Shown: positions 1-8,808 of the stretch, in pieces
Position numbering within the stretch: the stretch's first letter is position 1
Layout: each line of letters starts with the position of its first letter
Origin: Bradyrhizobium sp. dw_411
GTDB lineage: Bacteria > Pseudomonadota > Alphaproteobacteria > Rhizobiales > Xanthobacteraceae
Length of the DNA stretch: 64,000 nucleotides
Direction: 5' to 3'
NCBI RefSeq assembly: GCF_018449695.1
Contig: NZ_JAAVUY010000001.1
Coordinates: forward strand, 124,001 to 188,000
Position numbers and translations under genes: made by a program
Notes under the pieces: generated by a model
Seen by the model: only the letters and a program-made list of their open reading frames with translations
Told to the model about the DNA's origin: nothing
The model's database searches: none

Positions 1-640
1 CCAGATCGACGGTGCCACCCCGCATCAGATCGAGAAATTCGCCGCGGTAGCGGCCGACGCAAAAGGCGTCCGACAGGGTCAGCGCGACCTGACGGCCGGC
101 GTCATGCGCGATCTTCGAGGCCTTGACGAAGGCTTCCTTGGCGCTTGCCGGATCCCACAAATAGCCTTCGAGATAGACGATCGCGGACGCGGCGATTTGC
201 GCCGCATCGATATCGGCGGGCATCAGTTCCTGCGCGGCACCGAGATAGGTGTTCATGGTGCGCTCGCCATCCGGCGTCACCAGAATGTAGGAGCAGCCGG
301 TAGCCGGCCCATCCGCCGCCGGTTTGGTCTCGAACGCGACGCCGGCGGCGCGGATGTCATGTGTGTAGAGGCGGCCGATCTGGTCATCCCGGACTTTTCC
401 GACATAGGCGGCGCGGGCGCCGAGATTGGCGATACCGACAATGGTGTTGGCGGCCGAGCCGCCGGACATTTCGGTGGCCGGGCCCATGTCCCGGTAGATC
501 GATTCGGCGCGGGCCTCGTCGATCAGCGCCATGCCGCCCTTGGCCATGCCGTGCGCGGCCAAAAAACCCTCGTCGGCCTGCACCAGCACGTCGAAAATCG
601 CATTGCCGATACCCAGAACGTCGTATTTTGCCTCAGCCAT
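1..640 (-). CDS. Adenosine kinase-like PfkB sugar kinase, 3' end cut by window edge
   Basis: About 213 residues from ATG at 640 read to the window edge. The N-terminus (AEAKYDVLGIGNAIFDVLV) and the glycine-rich PfkB signature 1 (GGSAANTIVGIANLG, about residues 59-73) identify a ribokinase/PfkB-family kinase. The closest match by eye is the adenosine kinase-like branch common in Rhizobiales, which phosphorylates adenosine to AMP with ATP. The C-terminal signature with the catalytic Asp and anion hole lies outside the window, so substrate is inferred. It is divergent from murJ, with 82 bases between the two starts. Confidence 0.85.
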   Translation of the reverse strand, partial: MAEAKYDVLGIGNAIFDVLVQADEGFLAAHGMAKGGMALIDEARAESIYRDMGPATEMSGGSAANTIVGIANLGARAAYVGKVRDDQIGRLYTHDIRAAGVAFETKPAADGPATGCSYILVTPDGERTMNTYLGAAQELMPADIDAAQIAASAIVYLEGYLWDPASAKEAFVKASKIAHDAGRQVALTLSDAFCVGRYRGEFLDLMRGGTVDL

Positions 641-722
641 TCGTTCAATCCGTTCCTCGACCGTCTCCGGCCACACCGAAAGGCTGCGGCCTATCACAGG
701 CGCCGCTGATATAGAAGCCTCC

Positions 723-2282
723 ATGATCCGTTCCTTTCTCACCGTGTCCACGGGCACGCTGGCCTCACGGCTGCTGGGTTTCACGCGCGACGCCATGATC
801 GCGGCGCTGCTTGGCGCCGGCCCGGTCGCGGATGCCTTTCTGGTCGCGTTTCAACTGGTCAATGTGGTGCGGCGGCTGTTGACCGAGGGGGCGCTGAACG
901 CGGCCCTGGTGCCGGCCTGGCTGCGCGTGCGCGAAACCGAAGGCGCGGTCGCCGCAGCCGCTTTCGCCGGACGCGTACTCGGAACCATCAGCGCGGCGCT
1001 GATCGTGGTGACGGCCGCGATCGGGTTGCTGATGCCGTTCGTCATGTCAGCGCTCGCGCCGGGCTTTGCCGGACACGAGACATTGCAGCTTGCCGTCGAC
1101 GATGCGCGCCTGATGCTGCCTTATCTGGCCTTCGCCGGCCCGGCCACCGTGATGATGGCGCTGTTGAACGCGCAGGCGCGCTTTGCGCTGACCGCGTTCT
1201 CGCCGCTGTTGTTCAACATCGCGCTGATCGCGGTCATGATCGTGCTGTTTGGCTGGCGCGGCGATGCGGCGACGGCGGCGCTGGTGGTCGCGGCGACGGT
1301 CGGCATCGCCGGGCTCGCGCAATTGCTGATTCTCGTATTGCGCCCCGGCGGCGGCATCGCCACACCACTACGTATTGCGTTCGATCCGCACATGCGCGGC
1401 TTTCTTGGCAAGGCGATCCCCGGCATGGTCGCCAGCGCCGGACCGCAATTGTTGATTGTCGGCGGCGCGATTATCGCATCGTCGTCGCCCTCGGCGGTGT
1501 CGTGGCTGTATTTCGCCAATCGCCTGATCGAATTGCCGCTCGGCATTGTCGGCGTCGCGATGAGCACGGTGCTGGTGCCGGAAATGACCCGCGCGTTACG
1601 CATCGACGATCCGCAATCGACGGCTCATGCGCAGTCGCGCGGCCTTGAACTCGCGGTTGGTCTGGCATTGCCCGCGACGCTGGGACTGGCCGTGCTCAGC
1701 GAACCCGTGGTGCGGCTATTGTTCGAGCACGGCGTGTTCACGGCTGCCGACAGCATGGCCACCGCGAACGCGCTGATGTGGCTGGCGTTCGGCTTGCCCG
1801 CGCATGTGCTGGTCAAGGCGTTGTCGCCGGCCTTCTTCGCGCGCGGCAACACCATGACGCCGCTGTTCGCGACGTTGAAGGGATTTGTGGTCGCGATCGT
1901 GCTGGCGGTGATCCTAGGTCATGTGTATGGCGCTGGTGGTATTGCCGCCAGCATCGCGCTCGGCGCCTGGAGCAGCGCGACCAGCCTGATCCGGCATGGC
2001 GCGGTTGAATTCGGTTTCGCCATCGACGCGTCCGCACGCCGGCGGCTGCCGCGGATCGTGCTGGCCGCACTGATCATGGGGGCGCTGTTGTGGCTGGCGG
2101 CGCCAGGTATGCTGGCATCGAGCGCGAACCCGCACGGCATCGTGCAGGGCGCTCTCGTGGCGCTGCTGATCACGGGGGGGATTGCGATTTACGGTCTGTT
2201 TCTGGGCTTTTTCGGTGTGATCCGCAGGGATGAGGTGGTTAACGCGGTCCGCCAAACCACCGGCTCCGGCTTGCGCGACTGA
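723..2282 (+). CDS. murJ: Lipid II flippase MurJ (MviN)
   Basis: 519 residues from ATG 723. An upstream in-frame extension to 531 would overlap the divergent kinase and is not used. The protein is almost wholly hydrophobic, compatible with the 14 transmembrane helices of the MOP superfamily. It opens with the typical SFLTVSTGTLASRLLGFTRD, where conserved Arg and Asp line the cavity. MurJ flips lipid-linked peptidoglycan precursor (lipid II) from the cytoplasmic to the periplasmic leaflet. trpS follows about 70 bases downstream on the same strand, a common alphaproteobacterial order. Confidence 0.95.
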   Translation: MIRSFLTVSTGTLASRLLGFTRDAMIAALLGAGPVADAFLVAFQLVNVVRRLLTEGALNAALVPAWLRVRETEGAVAAAAFAGRVLGTISAALIVVTAAIGLLMPFVMSALAPGFAGHETLQLAVDDARLMLPYLAFAGPATVMMALLNAQARFALTAFSPLLFNIALIAVMIVLFGWRGDAATAALVVAATVGIAGLAQLLILVLRPGGGIATPLRIAFDPHMRGFLGKAIPGMVASAGPQLLIVGGAIIASSSPSAVSWLYFANRLIELPLGIVGVAMSTVLVPEMTRALRIDDPQSTAHAQSRGLELAVGLALPATLGLAVLSEPVVRLLFEHGVFTAADSMATANALMWLAFGLPAHVLVKALSPAFFARGNTMTPLFATLKGFVVAIVLAVILGHVYGAGGIAASIALGAWSSATSLIRHGAVEFGFAIDASARRRLPRIVLAALIMGALLWLAAPGMLASSANPHGIVQGALVALLITGGIAIYGLFLGFFGVIRRDEVVNAVRQTTGSGLRD

Positions 2283-2351
2283 GCCTCACATGGCATGGGA
2301 CGGCGCGTCGCGCCTATCGGCAATGGACGGCGCGAAACAGGAAAGCTGGCC

Positions 2352-3404
2352 ATGGCGATCGTTGAACGGGTTTTTTCAGGCGTCCAGCCGACGGGCAATC
2401 TGCATCTCGGCAATTATCTTGGCGCCATCGTCAACTTCGTGAAGTTGCAGGAGACGCATAACTGCCTCTATTGCGTCGTCGACATGCACGCGCTGACGCA
2501 GCCGGTATCGGTGTGGGGCGGCCCTGCGGAACTCGCGCGCAATACCCGCGAAGTGACTGCGGCCTTTATCGCTGCCGGCATCGATCCCAAAAAGCACATC
2601 GTGTTCAACCAGAGCCAGGTTTCCGGGCATGCGGAACTGGCCTGGATCTTCAATTGCGTGGCGCGGATCGGCTGGCTCAACCGCATGACGCAGTTCAAGG
2701 AAAAGGCCGGCAAGGATCGCGAGAATGCGTCGGTTGGTCTCTATGATTATCCGGTGCTGATGGCGGCCGACATTCTGTTGTATCGCGCCACCCATGTGCC
2801 TGTGGGTGAAGACCAGAAGCAGCATCTCGAACTGGCGCGCGATATCGCGCAAAAATTCAACAATGATTTCGGCGACTCGATCCGCGGTCACGGTTTTGAC
2901 GACGGCTTGTATTTTCCGCAGCCGGAGCCGCTGATAACCGGTCCCGCGACGCGGGTGATGTCGCTGCGCGACGGTACCAAGAAAATGTCGAAGTCGGATT
3001 CGTCGGATAATTCGCGGATCAATCTCACCGACGATGCCGAGACCATCGCGCAGAAGATTCGCAAGGCCAAGACCGATCCGGAGCCGTTGCCATCAGAAGA
3101 AAAAGGCCTCGAAACCCGCCCGGAAGCCGACAATCTGGTCGGGATCTACGCGGCCCTGTCCGGCCGCAGCAAGGCCGAGGTGCTCGGCGAATTCGGCGGC
3201 GGGCAGTTCTCGAACTTCAAGAACGCGCTGGTCGAATTATGCGTCACCAAGCTGGCGCCGATCGCTTCGGAAATGAAGCGGCTGGTGGCGGACCCAGGCC
3301 ATGTCGACTCCATTCTGGTCGAGGGCGCCGAACGCGCCCGCGCCATCGCCAACGAGACCATGAAGTCCGTCACCGACATCGTCGGCTTCGTGAGCAAGCG
3401 CTAA
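2352..3404 (+). CDS. trpS: Tryptophanyl-tRNA synthetase
   Basis: 350 residues, the usual bacterial TrpS length. Class I synthetase: HIGH-like HLGN ([17 protein letters not shown] near residue 20) and KMSKS ([12 protein letters not shown], near residue 212). It activates tryptophan and charges tRNA-Trp. The ATG at 2352 is preferred over the in-frame ATG at 2295 because AGGAAA lies 7 bases upstream and because the family starts just before the [10 protein letters not shown] block. Confidence 0.96.
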   Translation: MAIVERVFSGVQPTGNLHLGNYLGAIVNFVKLQETHNCLYCVVDMHALTQPVSVWGGPAELARNTREVTAAFIAAGIDPKKHIVFNQSQVSGHAELAWIFNCVARIGWLNRMTQFKEKAGKDRENASVGLYDYPVLMAADILLYRATHVPVGEDQKQHLELARDIAQKFNNDFGDSIRGHGFDDGLYFPQPEPLITGPATRVMSLRDGTKKMSKSDSSDNSRINLTDDAETIAQKIRKAKTDPEPLPSEEKGLETRPEADNLVGIYAALSGRSKAEVLGEFGGGQFSNFKNALVELCVTKLAPIASEMKRLVADPGHVDSILVEGAERARAIANETMKSVTDIVGFVSKR

Positions 3405-3509
3405 TTTCCGCAGCGCACTCTAAAAAAATCTGGCGCCTGCGACGCCGCTTGTCGGGGACGGCTGCGCCGTGGCAGCATATGGCCTGCCTGGCGCAGCCTC
3501 GGGACATGC

Positions 3510-4004
3510 ATGACCACCCAGCGACGAAGCTACGAGACCGGTCACAAGCCAAAATGCCTTGTCATCGTTGACGACACCGCGGAATGGGACCGCGCGGTCT
3601 ACTATGCCAGCCGCTGGGCCATCCGAGTTGGGGGCGGCGTGGTGATGCTGCGCCTCATCGAGATCGAGGATCAGAACCAGCAATGGCTGGGGGTCGCCGA
3701 CATCATGCGGGCCGAAGCGCAGGAGGAAGCCAATGCCGCGCTCGACCGCGCTTCGGGCCGCGCCAACGGCATCGCCGCGATCACCCCCGAACGGGTGATC
3801 CGCGAGGGCGACCCGACAGAACAGATCCTCGACATCATCGACCAGGACGTCGATATCGCGATGCTGGTGCTGGCCGCCAATCCCGGCCCCGAGGGCCCCG
3901 GCCCGATCATCACCCTGATGGCCAGCGTGGTCGGCGCGTTCCCGATCCCGGTCATCATCGTGCCCGGCGAGCTGACCGACGTCGAGATCGACGCGCTGTC
4001 TTAA
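3510..4004 (+). CDS. Universal stress protein (UspA family)
   Basis: 164 residues with the Usp alpha/beta fold pattern: first strand CLVIVDDTAEWDRAVYYASRWA, a middle segment rich in Glu/Arg, and a final PIPVIIVPG strand. The ATP-binding loop normally written GxxGx9G(S/T) is diverged here (NPGPEGPGPIITLMASVVG), so nucleotide binding is uncertain. Cytoplasmic. The precise role of Usp proteins at this locus is unknown. It stands alone between trpS and the Nfu gene. Confidence 0.85.
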   Translation: MTTQRRSYETGHKPKCLVIVDDTAEWDRAVYYASRWAIRVGGGVVMLRLIEIEDQNQQWLGVADIMRAEAQEEANAALDRASGRANGIAAITPERVIREGDPTEQILDIIDQDVDIAMLVLAANPGPEGPGPIITLMASVVGAFPIPVIIVPGELTDVEIDALS

Positions 4005-4131
4005 AGCGGTCCCGAAGCCCTTGATGCGGCTTGGGAACTGCTGCCCTGCGCCCCTTGATCGTGCGTTTGCCATCGCCATCTGCTAGAAGAGCTTACGCGC
4101 CGGCCTTGAACCGGCGACGCCGGAGAAAACC

Positions 4132-4701
4132 ATGTTTATTCAGACCGAAGCCACGCCCAATCCCGCCACCTTGAAATTCATTCCCGGCCGCACCGTGCTC
4201 GACGGCGGCACCATGGAATTCGCCAATCGCGAGGCCGCGACGCGCTCGCCCCTTGCCGAAAGACTGTTCGGCGTGTCCGGGGTGACCAGCGTGTTTTACG
4301 GAACTGATTTCGTCACGGTCACCAAGGACGACAGCGACTGGCAGCATCTCAAGCCGGCGATCCTCGGCGCCATCATGGAGCACTATATGTCCGGCGCGCC
4401 GCTGCTCGCCGACGGCAGTGCCGGCAATGACGAAGCCGCCGACGAAGAAGACGAGTTCTTCAACGAGGCCGACGCCGAAACCGTCGCGACCATCAAGGAC
4501 CTGATCGAAACCCGCGTCCGCCCGGCGGTCGCCAATGACGGCGGCGATATCACCTTCCGCGGCTTCAAGGACGGCGTCGTCTATCTCAACATGAAGGGCT
4601 CCTGCGCCGGCTGCCCGTCCTCCACCGCGACGCTGCAGCACGGCATCCAGAACCTGCTGAAGCATTTCGTGCCCGACGTGGTCGAAGTCCGGCCGATGTG
4701 A
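4132..4701 (+). CDS. Nfu-type iron-sulfur cluster carrier
   Basis: 189 residues. The N-terminal Nfu_N domain (about 1-88, IQTEATPNPATLKFIPG) is followed by an acidic linker (EAADEEDEFF) and a C-terminal NifU-like domain (about 110-189) with the cluster-binding CxxC in GSCAGCPSS. Such proteins carry 4Fe-4S clusters from the assembly machinery to apo-enzymes. The start follows a GGAG ribosome-binding site. It is the alphaproteobacterial NfuA/NFU1-like architecture rather than true nitrogen-fixation NifU. Confidence 0.93.
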   Translation: MFIQTEATPNPATLKFIPGRTVLDGGTMEFANREAATRSPLAERLFGVSGVTSVFYGTDFVTVTKDDSDWQHLKPAILGAIMEHYMSGAPLLADGSAGNDEAADEEDEFFNEADAETVATIKDLIETRVRPAVANDGGDITFRGFKDGVVYLNMKGSCAGCPSSTATLQHGIQNLLKHFVPDVVEVRPM

Positions 4702-4730
4702 TTGATGACCTGATGAGGCGCTGACCTTCA

Positions 4731-4750
4731 CCCTCCCCTGGAGGGGAGGA
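4731..4750. repeat. Short GC hairpin (CCTCCCC / GGGGAGG)
   Basis: Perfect 7-bp arms CCTCCCC and GGGGAGG around a TGGA loop, 30 bases after the Nfu stop codon. No U-run follows, so a factor-independent terminator is not supported. It may be a small piece of the CCCTCCC...GGGAGGG palindrome family seen at 26491 and 59096. Confidence 0.45.
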
Positions 4751-4776
4751 TAAGGAAGAACCCGGCCTCACGAATT

Positions 4777-4805
4777 GTGACGTGACGATTTTGGGCTGCT
4801 ATACG
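4777..4805 (+). promoter_or_regulatory. Candidate sigma-70 promoter for tsaB
   Basis: GTGACG (4777-4782), 17 bases, then TATACG (4800-4805). Initiation 6-8 bases after the -10 box would fall at or next to the tsaB ATG at 4813, giving a leaderless or nearly leaderless mRNA. Prediction by eye only. Confidence 0.4.
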
Positions 4806-4812
4806 TGGCCCC

Positions 4813-5508
4813 ATGCTGATCCTTGCCATCGATACCGCATTGGATGCTTGCGCCGCCGGCGTCCTCGATACCGAGGCCGGCCAACTGATCGCGCAGGAAT
4901 CGCAGGCCATGAAGCGCGGCCATGCCGAGGCGCTGATGCCGCTGATCGCGCGCGTCATCGAGGCGTCCGGCATCGGCTTTGCCGCGCTTGATCGCATCGC
5001 GGTAACCACCGGGCCCGGCAGCTTTACCGGATTGCGGGTCGGGCTGTCAGCCGCGCGCGGCATTGCGCTGGCGGCCAACAAGCCGGTGGTCGGGCTGCCG
5101 ACGCTGACGGCCTATGCCGCGCCCATCGTCAGCCAGAACGGCGAACATCCGGTGATCTCCGCGATCGATGCGCGCCATGATCATGTCTATCTGCAGGCGG
5201 TCAGCGGCAATGGCAGTTCGCTGATCCGCCCATGCGTCGCATCGGTCGAAGAGGCGCTCGACGCTTCGCGATTCGGCTCGCCGCATCTGGTCGGCAACGC
5301 CGCCAAAATTCTCGCCGATCGCTGGCCCGCGCAGGCGCCACCGCCGGTCACGGTCGATCCACAACCGGCGCCCGACATTGCCTGGGTGGCGTGGCTTGGT
5401 GCGGCGGTCAGTCCGAACGCCGCGCCCGCCCGCCCGTTTTATCTGCGCGCACCCGATGCCAAACCTTCACTGAAAGACCCGCTGCCGAAAGCCGTGCGGC
5501 CTTCATGA
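4813..5508 (+). CDS. tsaB: tRNA t6A synthesis protein TsaB
   Basis: 231 residues, ASKHA-fold. It begins LILAIDTALDACAAGVLD and has the diagnostic TGPGSFTGLRVGLSAARGIA near residues 62-80. TsaB is the inactive paralogue of TsaD that scaffolds the TsaBDE complex making N6-threonylcarbamoyladenosine at position 37 of ANN-decoding tRNAs. The stop overlaps the rimI start (ATGA), so the two are translationally coupled. TsaE is encoded elsewhere in the window (45816). Confidence 0.93.
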   Translation: MLILAIDTALDACAAGVLDTEAGQLIAQESQAMKRGHAEALMPLIARVIEASGIGFAALDRIAVTTGPGSFTGLRVGLSAARGIALAANKPVVGLPTLTAYAAPIVSQNGEHPVISAIDARHDHVYLQAVSGNGSSLIRPCVASVEEALDASRFGSPHLVGNAAKILADRWPAQAPPPVTVDPQPAPDIAWVAWLGAAVSPNAAPARPFYLRAPDAKPSLKDPLPKAVRPS

Positions 5509-6020
5509 TGGCAATGCTCTCCAAGTCTTGGCTTTCCAAGTTATGGCTCTGCGGATTATGGCGCGGCGGCACCGCGGCGATCGAGCCCGCCGCCCTGCGC
5601 GACGCGCGCGTCCTCGCCGCGATTCACGGCGCGTCGTTTCATCGCGGCTGGGGCGAGGGCGAATTCGAGACCATGCTGACCGAGCGCAACACACTGGTTC
5701 ATCGCCTGCGGATGGGGCGGAAGGTGATCGGCTTTGCCGTATCGCGCATGGCGGCCGATGAGGCGGAAATCCTCTCCATCGCGGTGGCCGGAAGCCATCG
5801 CGGCCGTGGCCTGTCCCGCGACCTGTTGCTGACGCATCTTGGCCATCTCGCCGGCCGCGGCGTGCGCACGGTGTTCCTCGAAGTCGAGGAAAATAATCAG
5901 CCGGCGCGGCGGCTCTATCAATGGGCCGGATTTGGCATTGTTGGACGCCGGGAACGCTATTACCAGCAGCCTGGCGGGGAACAATTGAACGCACTTCTGA
6001 TGCGCCGCGACTTGTCGTGA
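5505..6020 (+). CDS. rimI: Ribosomal-protein S18 alanine N-acetyltransferase-like GNAT (RimI)
   Basis: 171 residues from the ATG overlapping the tsaB stop. The GNAT core is clear: the acetyl-CoA pyrophosphate loop SHRGRGLSRDLL (Q/RxxGxG/A type) around residue 97, and the EVEENNQPARRLYQWAGF motif typical of RimI. RimI acetylates the N-terminal Ala of S18. The tsaB-rimI pairing is conserved across bacteria. The first about 30 residues (repeated LSK-W-L-SK-LW) look like an unconserved extension. Confidence 0.88.
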   Translation: MMAMLSKSWLSKLWLCGLWRGGTAAIEPAALRDARVLAAIHGASFHRGWGEGEFETMLTERNTLVHRLRMGRKVIGFAVSRMAADEAEILSIAVAGSHRGRGLSRDLLLTHLGHLAGRGVRTVFLEVEENNQPARRLYQWAGFGIVGRRERYYQQPGGEQLNALLMRRDLS

Positions 6021-6066
6021 CGCGCGCTCAGTGGCAGAACAGGCTCATTATCCGGACCCGGACACC

Positions 6067-6516
6067 ATGACCGCCCTGAAATCGAGCCCCACGCTGAAGG
6101 CCACCGGTATCGAAGCGCGCTGCGCCGCCACCGGCATGCGTATGACCGAGCAACGCCGCGTCATCGCGCGCGTGCTGGCGGAAGCCGTGGACCATCCCGA
6201 CGTCGAGGAATTGTATCGCCGCTGCGTCGCGGTCGACGACAAGATCTCGATCTCGACGGTGTATCGCACCGTCAAGCTGTTCGAGGACGCCGGCATTATC
6301 GAGCGGCATGATTTTCGCGAGGGCCGCGCCCGCTACGAGCAGATGCGCGACAGCCACCACGACCATCTGATCAATCTGCGCGACGGCAAGGTGATCGAAT
6401 TCACCTCCGAGGAGATCGAGAAACTGCAGGCCGAGATCGCCCGCAAGCTCGGCTATAAACTGGTCGATCATCGGCTGGAGCTGTATTGCGTTCCGCTCGA
6501 CGACGACAAGTCTTGA
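6067..6516 (+). CDS. Fur-family metalloregulator (Fur/Mur type)
   Basis: 149 residues from ATG 6067. An in-frame GTG at 6031 would add 12. The winged helix contains ISISTVYRTVKLFEDAGII; the metal-binding hinge has HHDHLI and later E/H ligands. The CxxC structural zinc motifs of E. coli Fur are absent, as in the Fur/Mur proteins of Rhizobiales. In that group this branch responds to iron or manganese; which one cannot be read from sequence. A second family member, irr, is at 30917. Confidence 0.9.
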   Translation: MTALKSSPTLKATGIEARCAATGMRMTEQRRVIARVLAEAVDHPDVEELYRRCVAVDDKISISTVYRTVKLFEDAGIIERHDFREGRARYEQMRDSHHDHLINLRDGKVIEFTSEEIEKLQAEIARKLGYKLVDHRLELYCVPLDDDKS

Positions 6517-6529
6517 TAGCGCCCCGCCT

Positions 6530-7225
6530 TTGACATCACGATTCGATCTCATCATTTTCGATTGCGACGGCGTGCTGGTCGACAGCGAAGTCATCTCATG
6601 CCGCGTGCATGCGGAAGTGCTGACGCGCCACGGCTACCCGATCTCGACCGAACAGGTATTCGACCGCTTCCTCGGCCGGTCCTCGCGCCAGGCCCATCTC
6701 GAGGTCGAGGCCGAATTGGGCCGCAGCCTGTCTGACGACTATCACACCCAATTGCAGGACGAATTGTTTCAGTCGTTTGCAACGACCATGGAAGCAATGC
6801 CGCACATCGATCAGGCGCTCGCTGCGATCGCGCAGCCGGTCTGCGTAGCATCAAGCGGCTCGCACGCACGCATGCGCGTCAGTCTCGGCCGGGCGAAACT
6901 CTACGATAAATTCGCACCCAACATTTTCTCTGCCTCGCAGGTCCAGCACGGCAAGCCTGCGCCCGATTTGTTTCTGTTTGCGGCGGCGCAAATGGCCACG
7001 CCACCGGAGCGATGTCTGGTCATCGAAGACAGCATCGCCGGCATCACCGGCGCACTGGCCGCCGGAATGGCCGTTTTCGGTTTTCACGGCGGTACGCATT
7101 GCCGGCCGGGGTACGGCGATACGTTGCGCGCCGCGGGAGCCACCCTGACATTTGACGATATGCGGCAATTGCCGGGACTGATTGACGCGCCCTCTCCGTC
7201 ATTCCGGGGCATCGCGCAGCGATGA
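6530..7225 (+). CDS. HAD-superfamily hydrolase (beta-phosphoglucomutase/phosphatase-like)
   Basis: 231 residues from a TTG start 13 bases after the Fur gene. All four HAD motifs are visible: FDCDGVLVDSE (catalytic Asp pair near 11/13), VASSGS, GKPAPD and VIEDSIAGITGA. The cap and size fit subfamily IA phosphatases; substrate not predictable. The last about 10 codons (SPSFRGIAQR) lie inside a palindromic intergenic repeat that supplies the stop codon, so the native C-terminus may have been replaced. Confidence 0.88.
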   Translation: MTSRFDLIIFDCDGVLVDSEVISCRVHAEVLTRHGYPISTEQVFDRFLGRSSRQAHLEVEAELGRSLSDDYHTQLQDELFQSFATTMEAMPHIDQALAAIAQPVCVASSGSHARMRVSLGRAKLYDKFAPNIFSASQVQHGKPAPDLFLFAAAQMATPPERCLVIEDSIAGITGALAAGMAVFGFHGGTHCRPGYGDTLRAAGATLTFDDMRQLPGLIDAPSPSFRGIAQR

Positions 7226-7278
7226 ACCCGGAATCTCGAGATTCCGGGCTCGATGCTGGCGCATCGCCCCGGAATGAC
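7198..7278. repeat. Palindromic intergenic repeat, family A copy 1
   Basis: Outer arms GTCATTCCGGGGC (7198-7210) and its exact reverse complement (7266-7278) enclose a perfect 22-bp palindrome at 7227-7248 (CCCGGAATCTC followed by GAGATTCCGGG). The element overlaps the 3' end of the HAD gene. Copy 2 at 13808 shares the outer arms and most of the inner palindrome. Confidence 0.85.
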
Positions 7279-7379
7279 CCCTATCAAGCTGGATTTCCCG
7301 CCCTTTAGCCTATAATTGAGCAGCCTATAATCGAGCCTTGCGCCGCAATGGCGCCATTTCGACCCAGCATTCAGGTTCC

Positions 7380-8804
7380 ATGAAGCCGCCGCGCAAGCTG
7401 CACATCAAGTCATACGGTTGTCAGATGAACGTCTACGATGCGCAGCGCATGGTGGACACGCTGGCGCCGGAAGGCTTTGTCGAGACCGCTGATGTCGACG
7501 ACGCGGACCTGGTGATCCTCAATACCTGCCACATCCGCGAAAAGGCCTCCGAGAAGGTTTATTCCGAACTCGGGCGGCTGCGCACCGCCAAGGACGAGGC
7601 CGCGCGCAACGGCAGGACCATGAGCATCGCGGTGGCCGGCTGCGTCGCGCAGGCCGAAGGCAACGAGATCATCCGCCGCGCGCCGGTCGTGGATGTCGTG
7701 GTCGGTCCGCAAAGCTATCACCATCTGCCGCAACTGCTGGCCCGCGCCAAAAGCCATGGCCGCGCGCTGGAAACGGAATTTCCGGTCGAGGACAAGTTCG
7801 GGTTTTTAGCCCCGCCGAAGCCGGACGCGATCCGCGCGCGCGGCATCTCGTCCTTTGTCACGGTGCAGGAAGGCTGCGATAAATTCTGCACGTTCTGCGT
7901 CGTGCCCTACACGCGCGGCGCCGAAGTGTCGCGGCCGGTCGGAAAGATCATCGACGATGTGCAGCGCCTCGCCGACAATGGCGTGCGCGAAATCACCTTG
8001 ATCGGGCAGAACGTCAACGCCTATCACGGCGAGGGACCGGATGGGCGGATCTGGCCGCTCGGCACTCTGCTGCGTCGTCTTGCCGAAATTCCCGGCATCG
8101 TTCGGCTGCGTTATTCGACCAGCCATCCCCGCGACGTCGACGAGACGCTGATCGAGGCGCATCGCGATTTGCCCGCGCTGATGCCTTTCGTGCATTTGCC
8201 GGTACAATCCGGCTCCGACCGGGTTCTTGCGGTCATGAACCGGAAGCATACCGCCGATGATTACCGGCGCGTCATCGACCGGTTTCGCGATGTGCGCCAA
8301 GACATTGCATTTTCATCGGATTTTATCGTGGGCTTTCCCGGGGAAACCGAGGAAGATTTTTCGGCCACACTCGCGCTGGTCACACAAATCGGATACGCTG
8401 GCGCTTATTCGTTCAAATATTCGCCGCGGCCCGGTACGCCGGCGGCGGACATGCGGGAGACGGTGTCAGCGGCGGAAATGGACGAGCGATTGGTGCGCCT
8501 TCAGGAATTGATCGACAGCCAGCAATCGGCCTTCAACAAGGCCATGATTGGCCGCACTGTCGATGTGCTGTTCGAACGCGCCGCCCGCAATCCCGGTCAG
8601 ATCGTCGGCCGCACCGCCTATCTGCAGCCCGCGCATGTGATGGCGCCGGCCGGTATCATCGGGCAGGTGCTCCCGGTAAAAATCGAAAGCCTCGAGCGCT
8701 ACAGCCTGCTCGGCGAACTTGCGGCCGCTGCGCCGATGCAGCCCGCTTTTGCTGAAATGAAATCATCTCACGTCGCACCCTCCAACATCACAACGGGAGC
8801 CTGA
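7380..8804 (+). CDS. miaB: tRNA-2-methylthio-N6-dimethylallyladenosine synthase MiaB
   Basis: 474 residues from ATG 7380. The UPF0004 domain has its three cluster cysteines (YGCQMN, NTCHIR, AGCVAQ). The radical-SAM CxxxCxxC reads CDKFCTFC, and a C-terminal TRAM domain follows. MiaB methylthiolates i6A37 in tRNAs reading UNN codons, using two 4Fe-4S clusters and SAM. It heads a compact run miaB-phoH-ybeY-corC-lnt with gaps of 0-4 bases or overlaps, conserved in proteobacteria. Confidence 0.96.
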   Translation: MKPPRKLHIKSYGCQMNVYDAQRMVDTLAPEGFVETADVDDADLVILNTCHIREKASEKVYSELGRLRTAKDEAARNGRTMSIAVAGCVAQAEGNEIIRRAPVVDVVVGPQSYHHLPQLLARAKSHGRALETEFPVEDKFGFLAPPKPDAIRARGISSFVTVQEGCDKFCTFCVVPYTRGAEVSRPVGKIIDDVQRLADNGVREITLIGQNVNAYHGEGPDGRIWPLGTLLRRLAEIPGIVRLRYSTSHPRDVDETLIEAHRDLPALMPFVHLPVQSGSDRVLAVMNRKHTADDYRRVIDRFRDVRQDIAFSSDFIVGFPGETEEDFSATLALVTQIGYAGAYSFKYSPRPGTPAADMRETVSAAEMDERLVRLQELIDSQQSAFNKAMIGRTVDVLFERAARNPGQIVGRTAYLQPAHVMAPAGIIGQVLPVKIESLERYSLLGELAAAAPMQPAFAEMKSSHVAPSNITTGA

Positions 8805-8808
8805 ACCC

